Program-made: the position numbers and the translations under genes | In this document: positions 1 through 8,877 of the stretch, one piece after another | Layout of the letters: every line of letters begins with the position of its first letter | Numbering within the stretch: the first letter of the stretch is position 1 | The notes under the pieces: model-generated | What the model saw: the letters and a program-made list of their open reading frames with translations, nothing else | The model's database searches: none | Told to the model about the DNA's origin: nothing | Assembly (NCBI GenBank): GCA_964425315.1 | Contig: CAYRNB010000021.1 | Coordinates: forward strand, 1-42,896 | Source of the DNA: Rhodoblastus sp964425315 | Lineage (GTDB): Bacteria; Pseudomonadota; Alphaproteobacteria; Rhizobiales; Beijerinckiaceae | Direction: 5' to 3' | DNA length: 42,896 nt

Positions 1-2
1 TC

Positions 3-224
3 ACCAAAATTTCCCGCGTCACTCTGTTCTGGACGGCTTTCGTCCTGACGCGGCCTTTGGGCGCAACACTCGGCGACCTCCTCGACAAGCCCTATTCGCT
101 CGGTGGGTTGGACATCAGCCGTTATTATGCCTCGTTGCTCCTCGCCGCCTCAATCATCTTGCTGGTCTCGGTGCTGCCGCAAAGGGCGGGCCAGCATCCA
201 GCGGCGGTGACAGTGAGGGACTGA
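3..224 (+). CDS. C-terminal end of a COG4705-like membrane protein (partial)
   Basis: The reading frame is open from the first bases of the window and stops with TGA at 222-224, so only about 73 C-terminal residues are present. It contains a motif like VLTRPLGATLGDLLDKP followed by a GG and a final hydrophobic helix (SLLLAASIILLVSVLP) with a short polar tail. That combination resembles the end of the uncharacterised membrane-anchored proteins of COG4705, multi-helix inner-membrane proteins of unknown function. It converges on glpK with a 9-base gap and shares no obvious function with it. The family assignment rests on memory of the LTRPLGATLGD signature and cannot be confirmed without the N-terminus. 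Confidence 0.6.
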   Translation, partial: TKISRVTLFWTAFVLTRPLGATLGDLLDKPYSLGGLDISRYYASLLLAASIILLVSVLPQRAGQHPAAVTVRD

Positions 225-233
225 AAGCGCGGA

Positions 234-1715
234 TCAGGCCATCCAGTCGAAGGAGCGGCTCACCGCCTTGTTCCACGAGGCGAAGAGTTTTTCGCGCGAA
301 GCCTCATCCATGGCCGGCGTCCAGCGCTTTCCCGCCGACCAGTTGGCCTCGATCTCTTCGGTCGATTTCCAGAAGCCGACGGCGAGGCCCGCGGCATAGG
401 CCGCGCCGAGCGCCGTGGTTTCGATCACCTTCGGCCGCACGGTCGGGGCGCCGAGAATGTCGCTCTGGAACTGCATCAGCAGCTCGTTGACCACCATGCC
501 GCCATCGACCCTAAGTTCCTTCAGGGCCGAGCCCGAATCGCGGCCCATGGCGTCGAGCGCTTCGCGGGTCTGGAAGGCGGTGGCTTCGAGCGCGGCGCGG
601 GCGATATGGCCCTTTTGGGCGAAGCGGGTGAGGCCGGCGATGATGCCGCGCGCGTCGGCGCGCCAATGCGGCGCGTAAAGGCCCGAAAAAGCCGGAACGA
701 AATAGACGTCGCCATTGTCCGGGACGCTCGCCGCCAAGGCTTCGATTTCTGCTGCTGATTGGATCAGTCCGAGATTGTCGCGCAGCCATTGCACCAGGGC
801 GCCCGCGATGGCGATCGACCCTTCCAGCGCATAAATCGGTTTGTCCTCGCCGAGCTTGTAAGCGAGCGTGGTCACCAGGCCGCATTGCGACAGGAAAGGC
901 TCTTCGCCCGTGTTCATCAGCAGGAAACAGCCGGTGCCATAGGTGTTTTTGGCGAGACCCGGACGCAGGCACGCCTGGCCGAAAAGCGCCGCCTGCTGGT
1001 CGCCGAGAATTCCCGCAAGCGGCGCGCCGGCGAGCGGATCGCCGGCCAGCGCAATAATTTCGCTGGAGGCGCGAATTTCCGGCAGGCCGGCGCGCGGCAG
1101 GCCGAAGATCGCCAGCAATTCGTCGTCCCAGTCGAGGGTGCGCAAATCCATCAATTGCGTGCGCGAGGCGTTGGTGACGTCGGTGACATGCCGGCCGGTC
1201 AGGTTCCAGGCGATCCATGTGTCTATGGTGCCGAAGGCGAGTTCGCCCGCCTCCGCCCGTTCGCGCGCGCCAGGACAATGGTCGAGGAGCCAGCGCCATT
1301 TGAGGCCGGAAAAATAGGTCGCGAGCGGCAGTCCGGTTTTTGCGCGAAAACGGTCCTGGCCGCCCTCGCGCGAAAATTCCGCGACCATGGGCGCGGTGCG
1401 CGTATCCATCCAGACAATGGCGTTGTGAATGGGCTTGCCGGTAGCGCGATCCCAGATCAGGGCCGTCTCGCGCTGGTTGGCGATCCCGACCGCGGCGAGA
1501 TCAGCGGCGCGCAATCCCGCCCTGGCCAGCGCGCCTTCGATGACCTCGCGCTGATTGCGCCAGATTTCCAACGGATCGTGCTCGACCCAGCCAGGCTGCG
1601 GATAAATCTGGCTGTGCTCCTTCTGGTCGAAGGCGACGATGTCGCCGGCGTGATCAAAAATGATAAAGCGCGAAGAGGTCGTCCCCTGGTCGATGGCGCC
1701 GACATATTTGCTCAT
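234..1715 (-). CDS. glpK: Glycerol kinase
   Basis: Cytoplasmic ATP-dependent kinase that converts glycerol to sn-glycerol 3-phosphate, the substrate of the GlpD encoded just upstream. The 493-residue product has the FGGY-kinase opening YVGAIDQGTTSSRFIIFD, the region QPGWVEHDPLEIW and the phosphate-binding segment GILGDQQAALFGQ, and its length is normal for GlpK. The frame is open much further upstream (to about 2309), but that extension is arginine-rich and antisense-like. The ATG at 1715 is preceded by GGGAG inside glpD, and its ATGA overlaps the glpD stop by four bases, so translation is probably coupled. No glpF or glpR is visible here, so glycerol entry and control must be encoded elsewhere. 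Confidence 0.97.
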   Translation of the reverse strand: MSKYVGAIDQGTTSSRFIIFDHAGDIVAFDQKEHSQIYPQPGWVEHDPLEIWRNQREVIEGALARAGLRAADLAAVGIANQRETALIWDRATGKPIHNAIVWMDTRTAPMVAEFSREGGQDRFRAKTGLPLATYFSGLKWRWLLDHCPGARERAEAGELAFGTIDTWIAWNLTGRHVTDVTNASRTQLMDLRTLDWDDELLAIFGLPRAGLPEIRASSEIIALAGDPLAGAPLAGILGDQQAALFGQACLRPGLAKNTYGTGCFLLMNTGEEPFLSQCGLVTTLAYKLGEDKPIYALEGSIAIAGALVQWLRDNLGLIQSAAEIEALAASVPDNGDVYFVPAFSGLYAPHWRADARGIIAGLTRFAQKGHIARAALEATAFQTREALDAMGRDSGSALKELRVDGGMVVNELLMQFQSDILGAPTVRPKVIETTALGAAYAAGLAVGFWKSTEEIEANWSAGKRWTPAMDEASREKLFASWNKAVSRSFDWMA

Positions 1716-3271
1716 GAAAAACTCCCAGGATCTTCCACCGTCGCGCCAGACCGCCTTTGGAGGAAGGCGCCGAGTTTTTCCGTCGAAATCATTCCGCCGC
1801 GCAGGCCGAGCTTGGTGCGCCGCCACAAAATATCTTCCGGCGTGCGCGCCCATTCGCGTTCGATGAGATAGAGGACTTCGGCTTCGGTCAATCCGGCGCC
1901 GAAATCTTCTCCAAGGTCCTCTATATTTTGCGCCGCGCCGAGGAAATCCTGGCACAGCGTTCCGTAAGCCTTGGCGAGACGGCGCGCCAGAGCCGCATCG
2001 AGAAAGGGCTTTTTCGCCCGCAAATCGCCGATGAATTGCTCCAGATCGCCGCCGGCGAATTCTCCGCCCGGCAAGGGCTCGTCCGCCGTCCAGGGCTTTC
2101 CACGTCGCCCGATCGCCTCGCCGGCGCGGGCGAGGATTTCTTCCGCCACGATCCGGTAGGAAGTCAGCTTGCCGCCAAAAAGAGTAATCAAAGGCGCGCC
2201 GTCGAGCCGCTCCATTTCGATCACATGTTCGCGCGAGGCCTTTTGCGCCGGCCCGCCGCTCTGATCGAACAAAGGCCGAAGACCGGAAAAGGACCAGACC
2301 ACGTCGCACGGCGCGATTTTTTTTACAAAGAACCGGTTCGCGGCGACGCAGAGATAGTCCACTTCTTCTGGGGTAATGGCGACCGCCTGCGGCGCGTCGG
2401 CGAAATCGACATCGGTCGCGCCGATCAGGGTGAAGTCGTCCTCGTAGGGAATAGCGAAAACCACACGGCCGTCATCGTTTTGAAAAATATACGCCCTGTC
2501 GTGATCGAAGATTTTGCGCGTGACGATATGGCTGCCGCGCACCAGCCGCAGGTTTTTGTCCGCGCGTCGCCCTGCGGCCTTTGTCAATACGCTTTCCGCC
2601 CAGGGGCCGGCGGCATTGACCAGCAGGCGCGCAAAAATCTCCCTTTCCGCGCCGCTCATGCCGTCGCGCAGCCGAACGCGCCAGCATCCCTCTTCCGCAT
2701 GCGCCGACATCACTTCGTGGCGCGGCAGGATGAGCGCGCCGCGATCCGCCGCGTCGCGCGCATTGAGCACGACCAGCCGCGCGTCATCGACCCGGCAGTC
2801 GGAATATTCGAAGCCGCGCGAAAACCCTGATTCCAAGGGCTGGCCGGCAGGGTCGCGGCGCAGGTCGAGCGCGGCGGTCGGCGGCAGTTTCTTCCGTCCG
2901 CCGATATGGTCGTAAAGGAAAAGGCCGAGGCGCAGCATCCATGCCGGGCGCCCGCCCTTCTGCGCGGGCAGGACGAAGCGCAAGGGCGCAACCAGATGCG
3001 GCGCGAGAGCCCAAAGAATCTCCCGTTCGGTCAAGGCCTCGCGCACCAGGCCGAACTGGAAATATTCGAGATAGCGCAGCCCGCCATGAATGAGTTTTGT
3101 CGATTTGGACGAGGTTCCGCTGGCGAGATCGTCCTTTTCCGCCAGAATAACGCTATAGCCGCGCCCGGCCGCGTCGCGCGCCGCGCCGCAGCCGTTGACG
3201 CCGCCGCCGACGATGAAAACATCGAAGGGCTTCTCCGGTCCGCCCCACGCCAAAGCCGACGAATCAGCCAA
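1712..3271 (-). CDS. glpD: Aerobic glycerol-3-phosphate dehydrogenase
   Basis: FAD-dependent, membrane-associated dehydrogenase that oxidises glycerol 3-phosphate to dihydroxyacetone phosphate and passes electrons to quinone. The 519-residue product opens with a Rossmann FAD motif (VFIVGGGVNGCGAARDAAGR, about residues 18-37), followed by the family signature SGTSSKSTKLIHGGLRYLE. A GlpD C-terminal domain follows, ending near a WARTPEDILWRRTKLGL stretch. The start is TTG at 3271, with GGGGAGAG a few bases upstream; I see no ATG that fits better. It is the first gene of a two-gene glpD-glpK operon with a four-base stop/start overlap. The 107 bases upstream are shared with the divergent oxidoreductase gene and must hold both promoters. 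Confidence 0.97.
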   Translation of the reverse strand: MADSSALAWGGPEKPFDVFIVGGGVNGCGAARDAAGRGYSVILAEKDDLASGTSSKSTKLIHGGLRYLEYFQFGLVREALTEREILWALAPHLVAPLRFVLPAQKGGRPAWMLRLGLFLYDHIGGRKKLPPTAALDLRRDPAGQPLESGFSRGFEYSDCRVDDARLVVLNARDAADRGALILPRHEVMSAHAEEGCWRVRLRDGMSGAEREIFARLLVNAAGPWAESVLTKAAGRRADKNLRLVRGSHIVTRKIFDHDRAYIFQNDDGRVVFAIPYEDDFTLIGATDVDFADAPQAVAITPEEVDYLCVAANRFFVKKIAPCDVVWSFSGLRPLFDQSGGPAQKASREHVIEMERLDGAPLITLFGGKLTSYRIVAEEILARAGEAIGRRGKPWTADEPLPGGEFAGGDLEQFIGDLRAKKPFLDAALARRLAKAYGTLCQDFLGAAQNIEDLGEDFGAGLTEAEVLYLIEREWARTPEDILWRRTKLGLRGGMISTEKLGAFLQRRSGATVEDPGSFS

Positions 3272-3309
3272 TTTCTCTCCCCTGCGGGAACTATCGGGCG
3301 GCGCGCTTC

Positions 3310-3338
3310 TTGCGTCAAATGGGGTAAAACTTATCTAA
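3310..3338 (+). promoter_or_regulatory. Possible sigma-70 promoter of the indolepyruvate oxidoreductase gene
   Basis: TTGCGT at 3310-3315 and ATCTAA at 3333-3338 are separated by 17 bases in the glpD/oxidoreductase divergent region, about 40 bases before the ATG at 3379. The -35 match is moderate and the -10 match weak. Position and spacing are the main support. Confidence 0.3.
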
Positions 3339-3378
3339 TCAGAGGAGCCGGCCGCGCGATTCGCCGGGGAGGCGCCCA

Positions 3379-6300
3379 ATGGCCGCAGAACATCTTGCCG
3401 CCGCCGAGCTTGCGGAAAAGCTGAAGAGCGAGCCGAGGGAGGCCGGCCAAAAAGCCCTGTCCGAACGAAGATTCCTGTCCGGCATTCAGGCCCTGGCGCA
3501 CCTGCCTTTGCTGCAGCGCCAGCGCGATCTCGCCGCCGGAAGGAATACGGCCGGCTTCATCTCCGGCTATCGCGGTTCGCCCATCGGCGGGCTGGACCAG
3601 ACGCTCTGGGAGATTGGCCGCGAACTCGAAGCCCATCACATCAAGTTCCAGCCGGGCCTCAACGAGGATATGGCCGCGACGGCGGTGTGGGGATCGCAGC
3701 AGGTCAATCTTTTCGCCGGCGCGAAATACGACGGCGTTTTCGCCATGTGGTACGGCAAAGGCCCCGGCGTCGACCGCAGCATGGACGTTCTGAAACACGC
3801 CAATGCGGCGGGGACGTCGCCTTGGGGCGGCGTTCTGGCGATCGCCGGCGACGATCATGGGGCGCGCTCCTCCACTCTGCCGCACCAGAGCGAACATATG
3901 TTCGCCTCCGCCATGATCCCAGTGCTCAACCCTTCGGGCGTGCAGGATTATCTCGATTTCGGCCTGCACGGCTGGGCCATGTCGCGCTACGCCGGCTGCT
4001 GGATCGCCCTCAAAGCGACGGCCGATACGGTGGAAAGCTCGGCTTTGGTCTCGCTCGATCCGTTCCGGGTCAAATCCATCATTCCCGCCCATTTCGAACT
4101 GCCGCCGGACGGGCTGAACATCAGGTGGCCCGACGCGGCTCTCGCGCAGGAATTGCGGCTGCAGCATTACAAGGCTTATGCCGCCATGGCCTATGTGCGG
4201 GCGAACGGCCTAGACCGCATCGTCATCGACAGCCCGAAAGCGCGGCTCGGCATTATTTCGACCGGAAAATCCTATCTCGATCTCCGCCAGGCCCTCGACG
4301 ATCTCGGCATCAACGAGCAGCGCGCCGCGGACATGGGCATCCGTGTTTACAAGATCGCGATGAACTGGCCGCTCGACGCCGAGGGCGTGCGCCATTTCGC
4401 CGAAGGCTTAGAGGAAATTCTCGTCGTCGAGGAAAAGCGCCAGCTCATCGAATATCAGCTCAAGGAGCAGATTTACAATTGGCGCGAGGACGTGCGCCCG
4501 CGCGTCGTCGGCAAATATGCCGACAAGGGCGAGTGGGAGCTGCCGCAGGAGGAATGGCAATTGCCGGCCGCCGGCGAATTGAGCCCGGCGATCATCGCCC
4601 GCGTCGTCGTCGCGCGGCTTTCACGCTTCTACAAGGACGAATCGCTCGCCGCCAGGCTGGCGCTCCTCAACGCCAACGAGCGCAATGCGTCGGCGCTAAA
4701 GGCCATGCCCTTGCGCGTGCCGCATTATTGCTCCGGCTGCCCGCACAATAAATCGACCATGATTCTGCCCGAAGGCAGCCGGGCGCTCGCCGGCATTGGC
4801 TGCCATTATATGGCGATATGGCTCGACGCCGAATCGACGCAGACCTTTTCGCAGATGGGCGGCGAGGGCGCGGCCTGGGTCGGCCAGGCGCCTTTCACCG
4901 AGACCAAACATGTTTTCGCCAATCTCGGCGACGGCACCTATCAGCATTCCGGCATTCTGGCGATCCGACAGGCGGTGGCGGCGAAAGTCCCGATCACCTA
5001 CAAGATTCTCTATAACGACGCCGTCGCCATGACCGGCGGCCAGCCGGTCGAAGGCGCGCTCACCGTGCCGATGATCGCGCGGCAATTGCTCGCCGAAGAC
5101 GTGGCGCGCGTCGCGGTGGTGAGCGAGTTCCCCGAAAAATATATCGGCGCAGGCCTGTTGCCGCGCGGCGTCGAGGTTTTCGACCGCCATGAGCTTTTGC
5201 GCGTCGAGCGCATTTTGCGCGATGTTCCCGCCGTCACCGCGATCATCTACGACCAGACTTGCGCGGCGGAGAAAAGACGCCGCCGCAAGGCGCATCTCTA
5301 TCCCGATCCCCCCTTGCGCGCCTTTATCAACAAAAGCGTCTGCGAAAATTGCGGCGATTGCAGCGCGCAATCCAATTGCATGTCGGTCGTTCCGGTCGAG
5401 ACCGAATTCGGGCGCAAGCGCCAGATCGACCAATCCTCCTGCAACAAGGATTTTTCCTGCGTCGAAGGATTTTGTCCGAGTTTCGTCACGGTGGAGGGCG
5501 GCAGGCTGCGCAAGCCCAAGGGCGAAAACGATCTCGCCTGGATCGCGACCCTGCCCGAACCGGCGACGGCGAAAATCGACGAGCCTTGCAGCATTCTGAT
5601 CACCGGCGTCGGCGGCACCGGCGTCGTCACGCTCGGCGCTCTCATCGGCCGCGCCGCGGCGCTGGAGAACAAGAACGTCACCGGGCTCGACATGGCCGGA
5701 CTGGCGCAAAAGGGTGGACCCGTCACCAGCCATATCCGCATTGCGGCGGCGGAGACGGAATTGCACGCGACCCGGATTTCCTCGGGCGAGACCGCGGTGC
5801 TGATCGGCTGCGACCTTGTCGTTTCCGCCTCGCCTGAAACGATCTTCAAGCTGCGTCCTTCCTATACCAGCGCCGTCGTTAACAACGATTTCTCCATCAC
5901 CAGCGAATTCGTGCGCGCCTTCTCCGCCCAGGCGCAAACAGGCGATCTCGATCTCCATCCCGATCCGCAATTCCAGCACGAGGCGATGGAAAAAGTGATC
6001 TCCGACGCCTGCGGCGCCGGCCGCGCCGATTTCCTTCCCGCCAGCCGCCTGGCGACGGCGCTGATGGGCGATTCCATCGCCACCAATCCCTTCCTGCTCG
6101 GCTACGCCTGCCAGAAGGGCCTGCTGCCGGTAAAAAGCCAATCCCTTCTCAAGGCGATCGAAAATCTCGGCATCGCGGTCGAGCAGAACAAGAACGCCTT
6201 TCACTGGGGACGGCGCGCCGCGATCGATTCCGCGGCGGTCGAAGCCGCGGCCGGCCTCGGCGCCAGGGATGAGCGGCCCTATGCCGAACGGCCGCTGGCG

Positions 6301-6936
6301 GAAATGATCTCGGGGCTGGCGGACGATCTCGGCGATTACCAGAACGCTCGCTATGCCGCGCGCTTTGCCGAAAGGGTCGGAAAAATCCGCGCCTCCGAAC
6401 AGCGGATCGATACGGCGAGCGAGGCGCTGACCCGCGCCTTCGCGCTCTCCTATTACAAACTGCTCGCCGCCAAGGACGAATATGAAGTGGCGCGGCTTTT
6501 TACGCGCAAGGAATTTCTCGACGAATTGCGCGTGACTTTCGAAGGCGACTACAAACTCGCCTTCCATTTCGCCCCGCCGATCCTGTCGCCCGTCGGCGCC
6601 GGCGCCCCGGGACCGCGCAAACGCCGCTTCGGCCCCTGGACTTTTCATGCCCTCCGCCTGCTCGCAAAACTGCGCTTTATGCGCGGCGCCTGGTTCGATC
6701 CTTTCCGCTTCTCGCCGGATCGGATCTTCGAGCGGGAACTGATCCGCGACTACGAGCAACTGGCCGACGAGATCGCCGGCGCGCTCAAGAAAAAAAATCT
6801 CGCTGTCGCGGCCGAACTTTTGTCGCTACCGCAACGTATTCGCGGCTATGGCCCGGTGAAGGCGCGTTATGCGGCGCAAGCGAAAAAGCGCGAGGCGGAA
6901 TTGAAGAAGACATTTCTTGCCGGGCGCGAGAATTAG
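3379..6936 (+). CDS. Fused indolepyruvate:ferredoxin oxidoreductase (IorAB-type 2-oxoacid oxidoreductase)
   Basis: A 1185-residue cytoplasmic enzyme expected to decarboxylate aryl pyruvates (indolepyruvate, phenylpyruvate) to acyl-CoA with transfer of electrons to ferredoxin. Domains in order: a pyrimidine-binding/PFOR-type N-terminus (about 55-250, ISGYRGSPIGG), a thiamine-diphosphate domain with LGDGTYQHSG near 516-525 and NDAVAMTGGQ from about 546, a Cys-rich segment (C655, C658, C661, C667, C688, C694, C699), a gamma-type domain beginning ITGVGGTGVV near 741-750, and a C-terminal extension. This single-chain form is common in alpha- and betaproteobacteria. The Cys spacing is not the classic CxxCxxCxxxCP ferredoxin pattern. 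Two small genes follow at short distance (15 and 19 bases), so the three may be cotranscribed, though no shared pathway is evident. The exact substrate is inferred. Confidence 0.88.
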   Translation: MAAEHLAAAELAEKLKSEPREAGQKALSERRFLSGIQALAHLPLLQRQRDLAAGRNTAGFISGYRGSPIGGLDQTLWEIGRELEAHHIKFQPGLNEDMAATAVWGSQQVNLFAGAKYDGVFAMWYGKGPGVDRSMDVLKHANAAGTSPWGGVLAIAGDDHGARSSTLPHQSEHMFASAMIPVLNPSGVQDYLDFGLHGWAMSRYAGCWIALKATADTVESSALVSLDPFRVKSIIPAHFELPPDGLNIRWPDAALAQELRLQHYKAYAAMAYVRANGLDRIVIDSPKARLGIISTGKSYLDLRQALDDLGINEQRAADMGIRVYKIAMNWPLDAEGVRHFAEGLEEILVVEEKRQLIEYQLKEQIYNWREDVRPRVVGKYADKGEWELPQEEWQLPAAGELSPAIIARVVVARLSRFYKDESLAARLALLNANERNASALKAMPLRVPHYCSGCPHNKSTMILPEGSRALAGIGCHYMAIWLDAESTQTFSQMGGEGAAWVGQAPFTETKHVFANLGDGTYQHSGILAIRQAVAAKVPITYKILYNDAVAMTGGQPVEGALTVPMIARQLLAEDVARVAVVSEFPEKYIGAGLLPRGVEVFDRHELLRVERILRDVPAVTAIIYDQTCAAEKRRRRKAHLYPDPPLRAFINKSVCENCGDCSAQSNCMSVVPVETEFGRKRQIDQSSCNKDFSCVEGFCPSFVTVEGGRLRKPKGENDLAWIATLPEPATAKIDEPCSILITGVGGTGVVTLGALIGRAAALENKNVTGLDMAGLAQKGGPVTSHIRIAAAETELHATRISSGETAVLIGCDLVVSASPETIFKLRPSYTSAVVNNDFSITSEFVRAFSAQAQTGDLDLHPDPQFQHEAMEKVISDACGAGRADFLPASRLATALMGDSIATNPFLLGYACQKGLLPVKSQSLLKAIENLGIAVEQNKNAFHWGRRAAIDSAAVEAAAGLGARDERPYAERPLAEMISGLADDLGDYQNARYAARFAERVGKIRASEQRIDTASEALTRAFALSYYKLLAAKDEYEVARLFTRKEFLDELRVTFEGDYKLAFHFAPPILSPVGAGAPGPRKRRFGPWTFHALRLLAKLRFMRGAWFDPFRFSPDRIFERELIRDYEQLADEIAGALKKKNLAVAAELLSLPQRIRGYGPVKARYAAQAKKREAELKKTFLAGREN

Positions 6937-6951
6937 GCGGAGGCAAAATCC

Positions 6952-7437
6952 ATGACGACAATTCAGCGCATCACGCCCTGTCTCTGGTTCGACGGCGCGG
7001 CGGAAGAGGCGGCGCGTTTCTATGTTTCGCTTTTTCCCGATTCACAGGTCGATACCATCGCCCGCGCGCCCGCCGATTATCCGGGCGGCAAGGCCGGCGA
7101 GGCGCTTCTGGTCGAGTTCACTCTGGCGGGGCAAAAATTTCAGGCGTTGAACGGCGGCCCGCATTACAAATTCAACGAAGCCATTTCCATGTCGGTGAGC
7201 TGCGCCAATCAGGCGGAGGTCGACCGGCTTTGGGACGCGCTGACCTCAGATGGCGGCGCGCCGGTTCAATGCGGCTGGCTGAAGGACCGTTTCGGCCTCT
7301 CCTGGCAGATCGTACCCGACGCGTTGCCGCGCCTCATGCGCGACGCCGATCAGGCGCAAACCGCGCGCGTCTTCCAGGCGATGACGCGGATGGTCAAGCT
7401 TGATGTCGCTCAACTCGAAGCGGCCGCCACTGGCTGA
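6952..7437 (+). CDS. VOC-superfamily (PhnB/3-demethylubiquinone methyltransferase-like) protein
   Basis: A 161-residue protein of the glyoxalase/bleomycin-resistance (VOC) fold, of the kind often labelled PhnB or '3-demethylubiquinone-9 3-methyltransferase'. Typical features are the opening ITPCLWFDGAAEEAARFYVS, the FPDS segment, the central FTLAGQKFQALNGG and the later CGWLKDRFGLSWQIVP. The product is full length for the subfamily. GGAGG precedes the ATG at an ordinary distance. It starts 15 bases after the indolepyruvate oxidoreductase and 19 bases before the MGMT gene. The biochemical function of this subfamily is not established, and the methyltransferase name is probably misleading. Confidence 0.85.
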   Translation: MTTIQRITPCLWFDGAAEEAARFYVSLFPDSQVDTIARAPADYPGGKAGEALLVEFTLAGQKFQALNGGPHYKFNEAISMSVSCANQAEVDRLWDALTSDGGAPVQCGWLKDRFGLSWQIVPDALPRLMRDADQAQTARVFQAMTRMVKLDVAQLEAAATG

Positions 7438-7456
7438 ACACGCATGAGGAAAGACG

Positions 7457-7972
7457 ATGGCCTCCCTATCTTTGTTCGTCGAATTTCTCGACACGCCCAC
7501 CGGAAGACTCCGCATCGTCACCGACGAGATGGATCGACTCCGCGCGCTCGATTGGGATGACGACGACGAGCGCTTCGACCGTCTATTGCGCAGCCTCGGC
7601 TGCGGACAAAAGCATCCGGCGCGGCGCCCGTCGGCTTCCGAGGCGCGGCGCGCCCTGGAGGCCTATTTCGACGCCGACCTCTCCGCTATCGACGGCCTTG
7701 CGGTCGCGGCGACGGGCACGGAATTCCAGCGTCAGGTCTGGACGGCCTTGCGCGAAATTCCGGCCGGCGCGACGGCGAGCTATGGCGAGATCGCCGCGCG
7801 GATCGGCCAGAAAAATGCGTCGCGCGCGGTGGGCATGGCCAATAATCGCAACCCGATCGCCATTGTCGTTCCCTGTCATCGCGTCATCGGCGCCGATGGT
7901 TCGCTGACCGGCTACGGCGGTGGGATGGAACGCAAGATCTGGCTGTTGCGCCACGAAGGCGCGATCATTTAG
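7457..7972 (+). CDS. ogt: Methylated-DNA--protein-cysteine methyltransferase (Ogt/MGMT)
   Basis: A suicide repair protein that takes the alkyl group of O6-alkylguanine or O4-alkylthymine onto its own cysteine. The 171-residue product has the family core IVVPCHRVIGADGSLTGYGG, whose acceptor cysteine is residue 140, and the DNA-binding helix region TASYGEIAARIG with the following SRAVGMANNRNP. It has the length of a stand-alone Ogt and lacks the AraC-type Ada domain. GAGGAAAG precedes the ATG. Its last eight bases overlap the end of the convergent HMG-CoA lyase gene. Confidence 0.95.
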   Translation: MASLSLFVEFLDTPTGRLRIVTDEMDRLRALDWDDDDERFDRLLRSLGCGQKHPARRPSASEARRALEAYFDADLSAIDGLAVAATGTEFQRQVWTALREIPAGATASYGEIAARIGQKNASRAVGMANNRNPIAIVVPCHRVIGADGSLTGYGGGMERKIWLLRHEGAII

Positions 7973-8867
7973 TTCGACCAAGAGCGCGGGCGACGCGCGA
8001 TTGCGGTTCGCGGCCCAGAATTGAGCTGATCCAATGCGCGCAATCGACCAGGCGCGCCAAGTCGATCCCGGTTTCGATGTTCAGTCCCTTCATCAGCCAG
8101 ACCAGGTCCTCGGTAGCGACATTGCCGGTCGCGCCCTTGGCGTAGGGACAGCCGCCGAGACCTGAGATGGAGGAATCGAAAATCGCGACGCCCAATTCCA
8201 CCGCCGCATAGACATTGGCGACGGCCATGCCATAGGTGTCGTGAAAATGGCCGGCGAGTTTTTCAACGCCGATTTTTTTTGCGACGGCCTCGATCATGCG
8301 CTGCGCCGCGACCGGCGTTCCGACCCCGATCGTGTCGCCGAGGCTGATTTCGTAGCACCCCATGGCGTCGAGTTTTTGCGCAACAAGCGCGACGGCCGCC
8401 GGCGCGATCGCGCCTTCATAGGGGCAGCCGAGAACGCAGGAGACATAGCCGCGCACTTTCACGCCCGCCGAATGTGCGGCTTTCACCACCGGCGCAAATC
8501 GCGCCAGCGATTCGTCGATCGAGCAATCGATGTTCTTCTGGCTGAAGGTCTCGGAAGCGGCGGCGAAAACCGCGACCTCGTCGGCGCCCGCCGCCAGCGC
8601 CGCCTCGAAACCGCGCAGATTGGGCGTGAGCGCGGAATAGACGACTCCCGGCCTGCGGCGGATCGCGCCAAACACTTCCGCCGCATCGGCCAATTGCGGA
8701 ATCTTCTCCGCCGAAACGAAGGAAGTCGCTTCAATGAAGCGACAGCCCGCATCCGCGAGACGCTCGATCAATTCGACCTTGACCGAAGTCGCGACTTTTT
8801 GCGCCTCGTTCTGCAAACCGTCGCGCGGTCCAACTTCGACAATCTTCACACTTGCGGGCAAGGCCAT
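7965..8867 (-). CDS. liuE: Hydroxymethylglutaryl-CoA lyase
   Basis: Last enzyme of the leucine/isovalerate branch, splitting 3-hydroxy-3-methylglutaryl-CoA into acetyl-CoA and acetoacetate in the cytoplasm. The 300-residue product has the DRE-TIM-type opening VEVGPRDGLQNE, the metal/active-site region YVSCVLGCPYEGAIAP, HFHDTYGMAVAN with metal-ligand histidines, and the catalytic-loop signature GLGGCPYAKGATGNVATED. GAGG stands before the ATG. It is the distal gene of the liu-type operon, starting 10 bases after the carboxylase alpha gene, and it converges on ogt with an eight-base overlap. Confidence 0.95.
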   Translation of the reverse strand: MALPASVKIVEVGPRDGLQNEAQKVATSVKVELIERLADAGCRFIEATSFVSAEKIPQLADAAEVFGAIRRRPGVVYSALTPNLRGFEAALAAGADEVAVFAAASETFSQKNIDCSIDESLARFAPVVKAAHSAGVKVRGYVSCVLGCPYEGAIAPAAVALVAQKLDAMGCYEISLGDTIGVGTPVAAQRMIEAVAKKIGVEKLAGHFHDTYGMAVANVYAAVELGVAIFDSSISGLGGCPYAKGATGNVATEDLVWLMKGLNIETGIDLARLVDCAHWISSILGREPQSRVARALGRTK

Positions 8868-8877
8868 GGACTTTTCC

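Noticed and set aside
234..2309. A 691-codon open frame containing glycerol kinase plus about 200 N-terminal residues
   Set aside because: The extra part is arginine-rich, antisense to nothing conserved and lies inside glpD in another frame. The kinase starts at 1715.
759..2830. Long open frames on the plus strand opposite glpK and glpD
   Set aside because: They are low-complexity, Arg/Gly/Ala-rich products of GC-rich antisense sequence with no motif. The same applies to the long opposite-strand frames over the liu, permease, P-type ATPase, gyrB and M23 genes.
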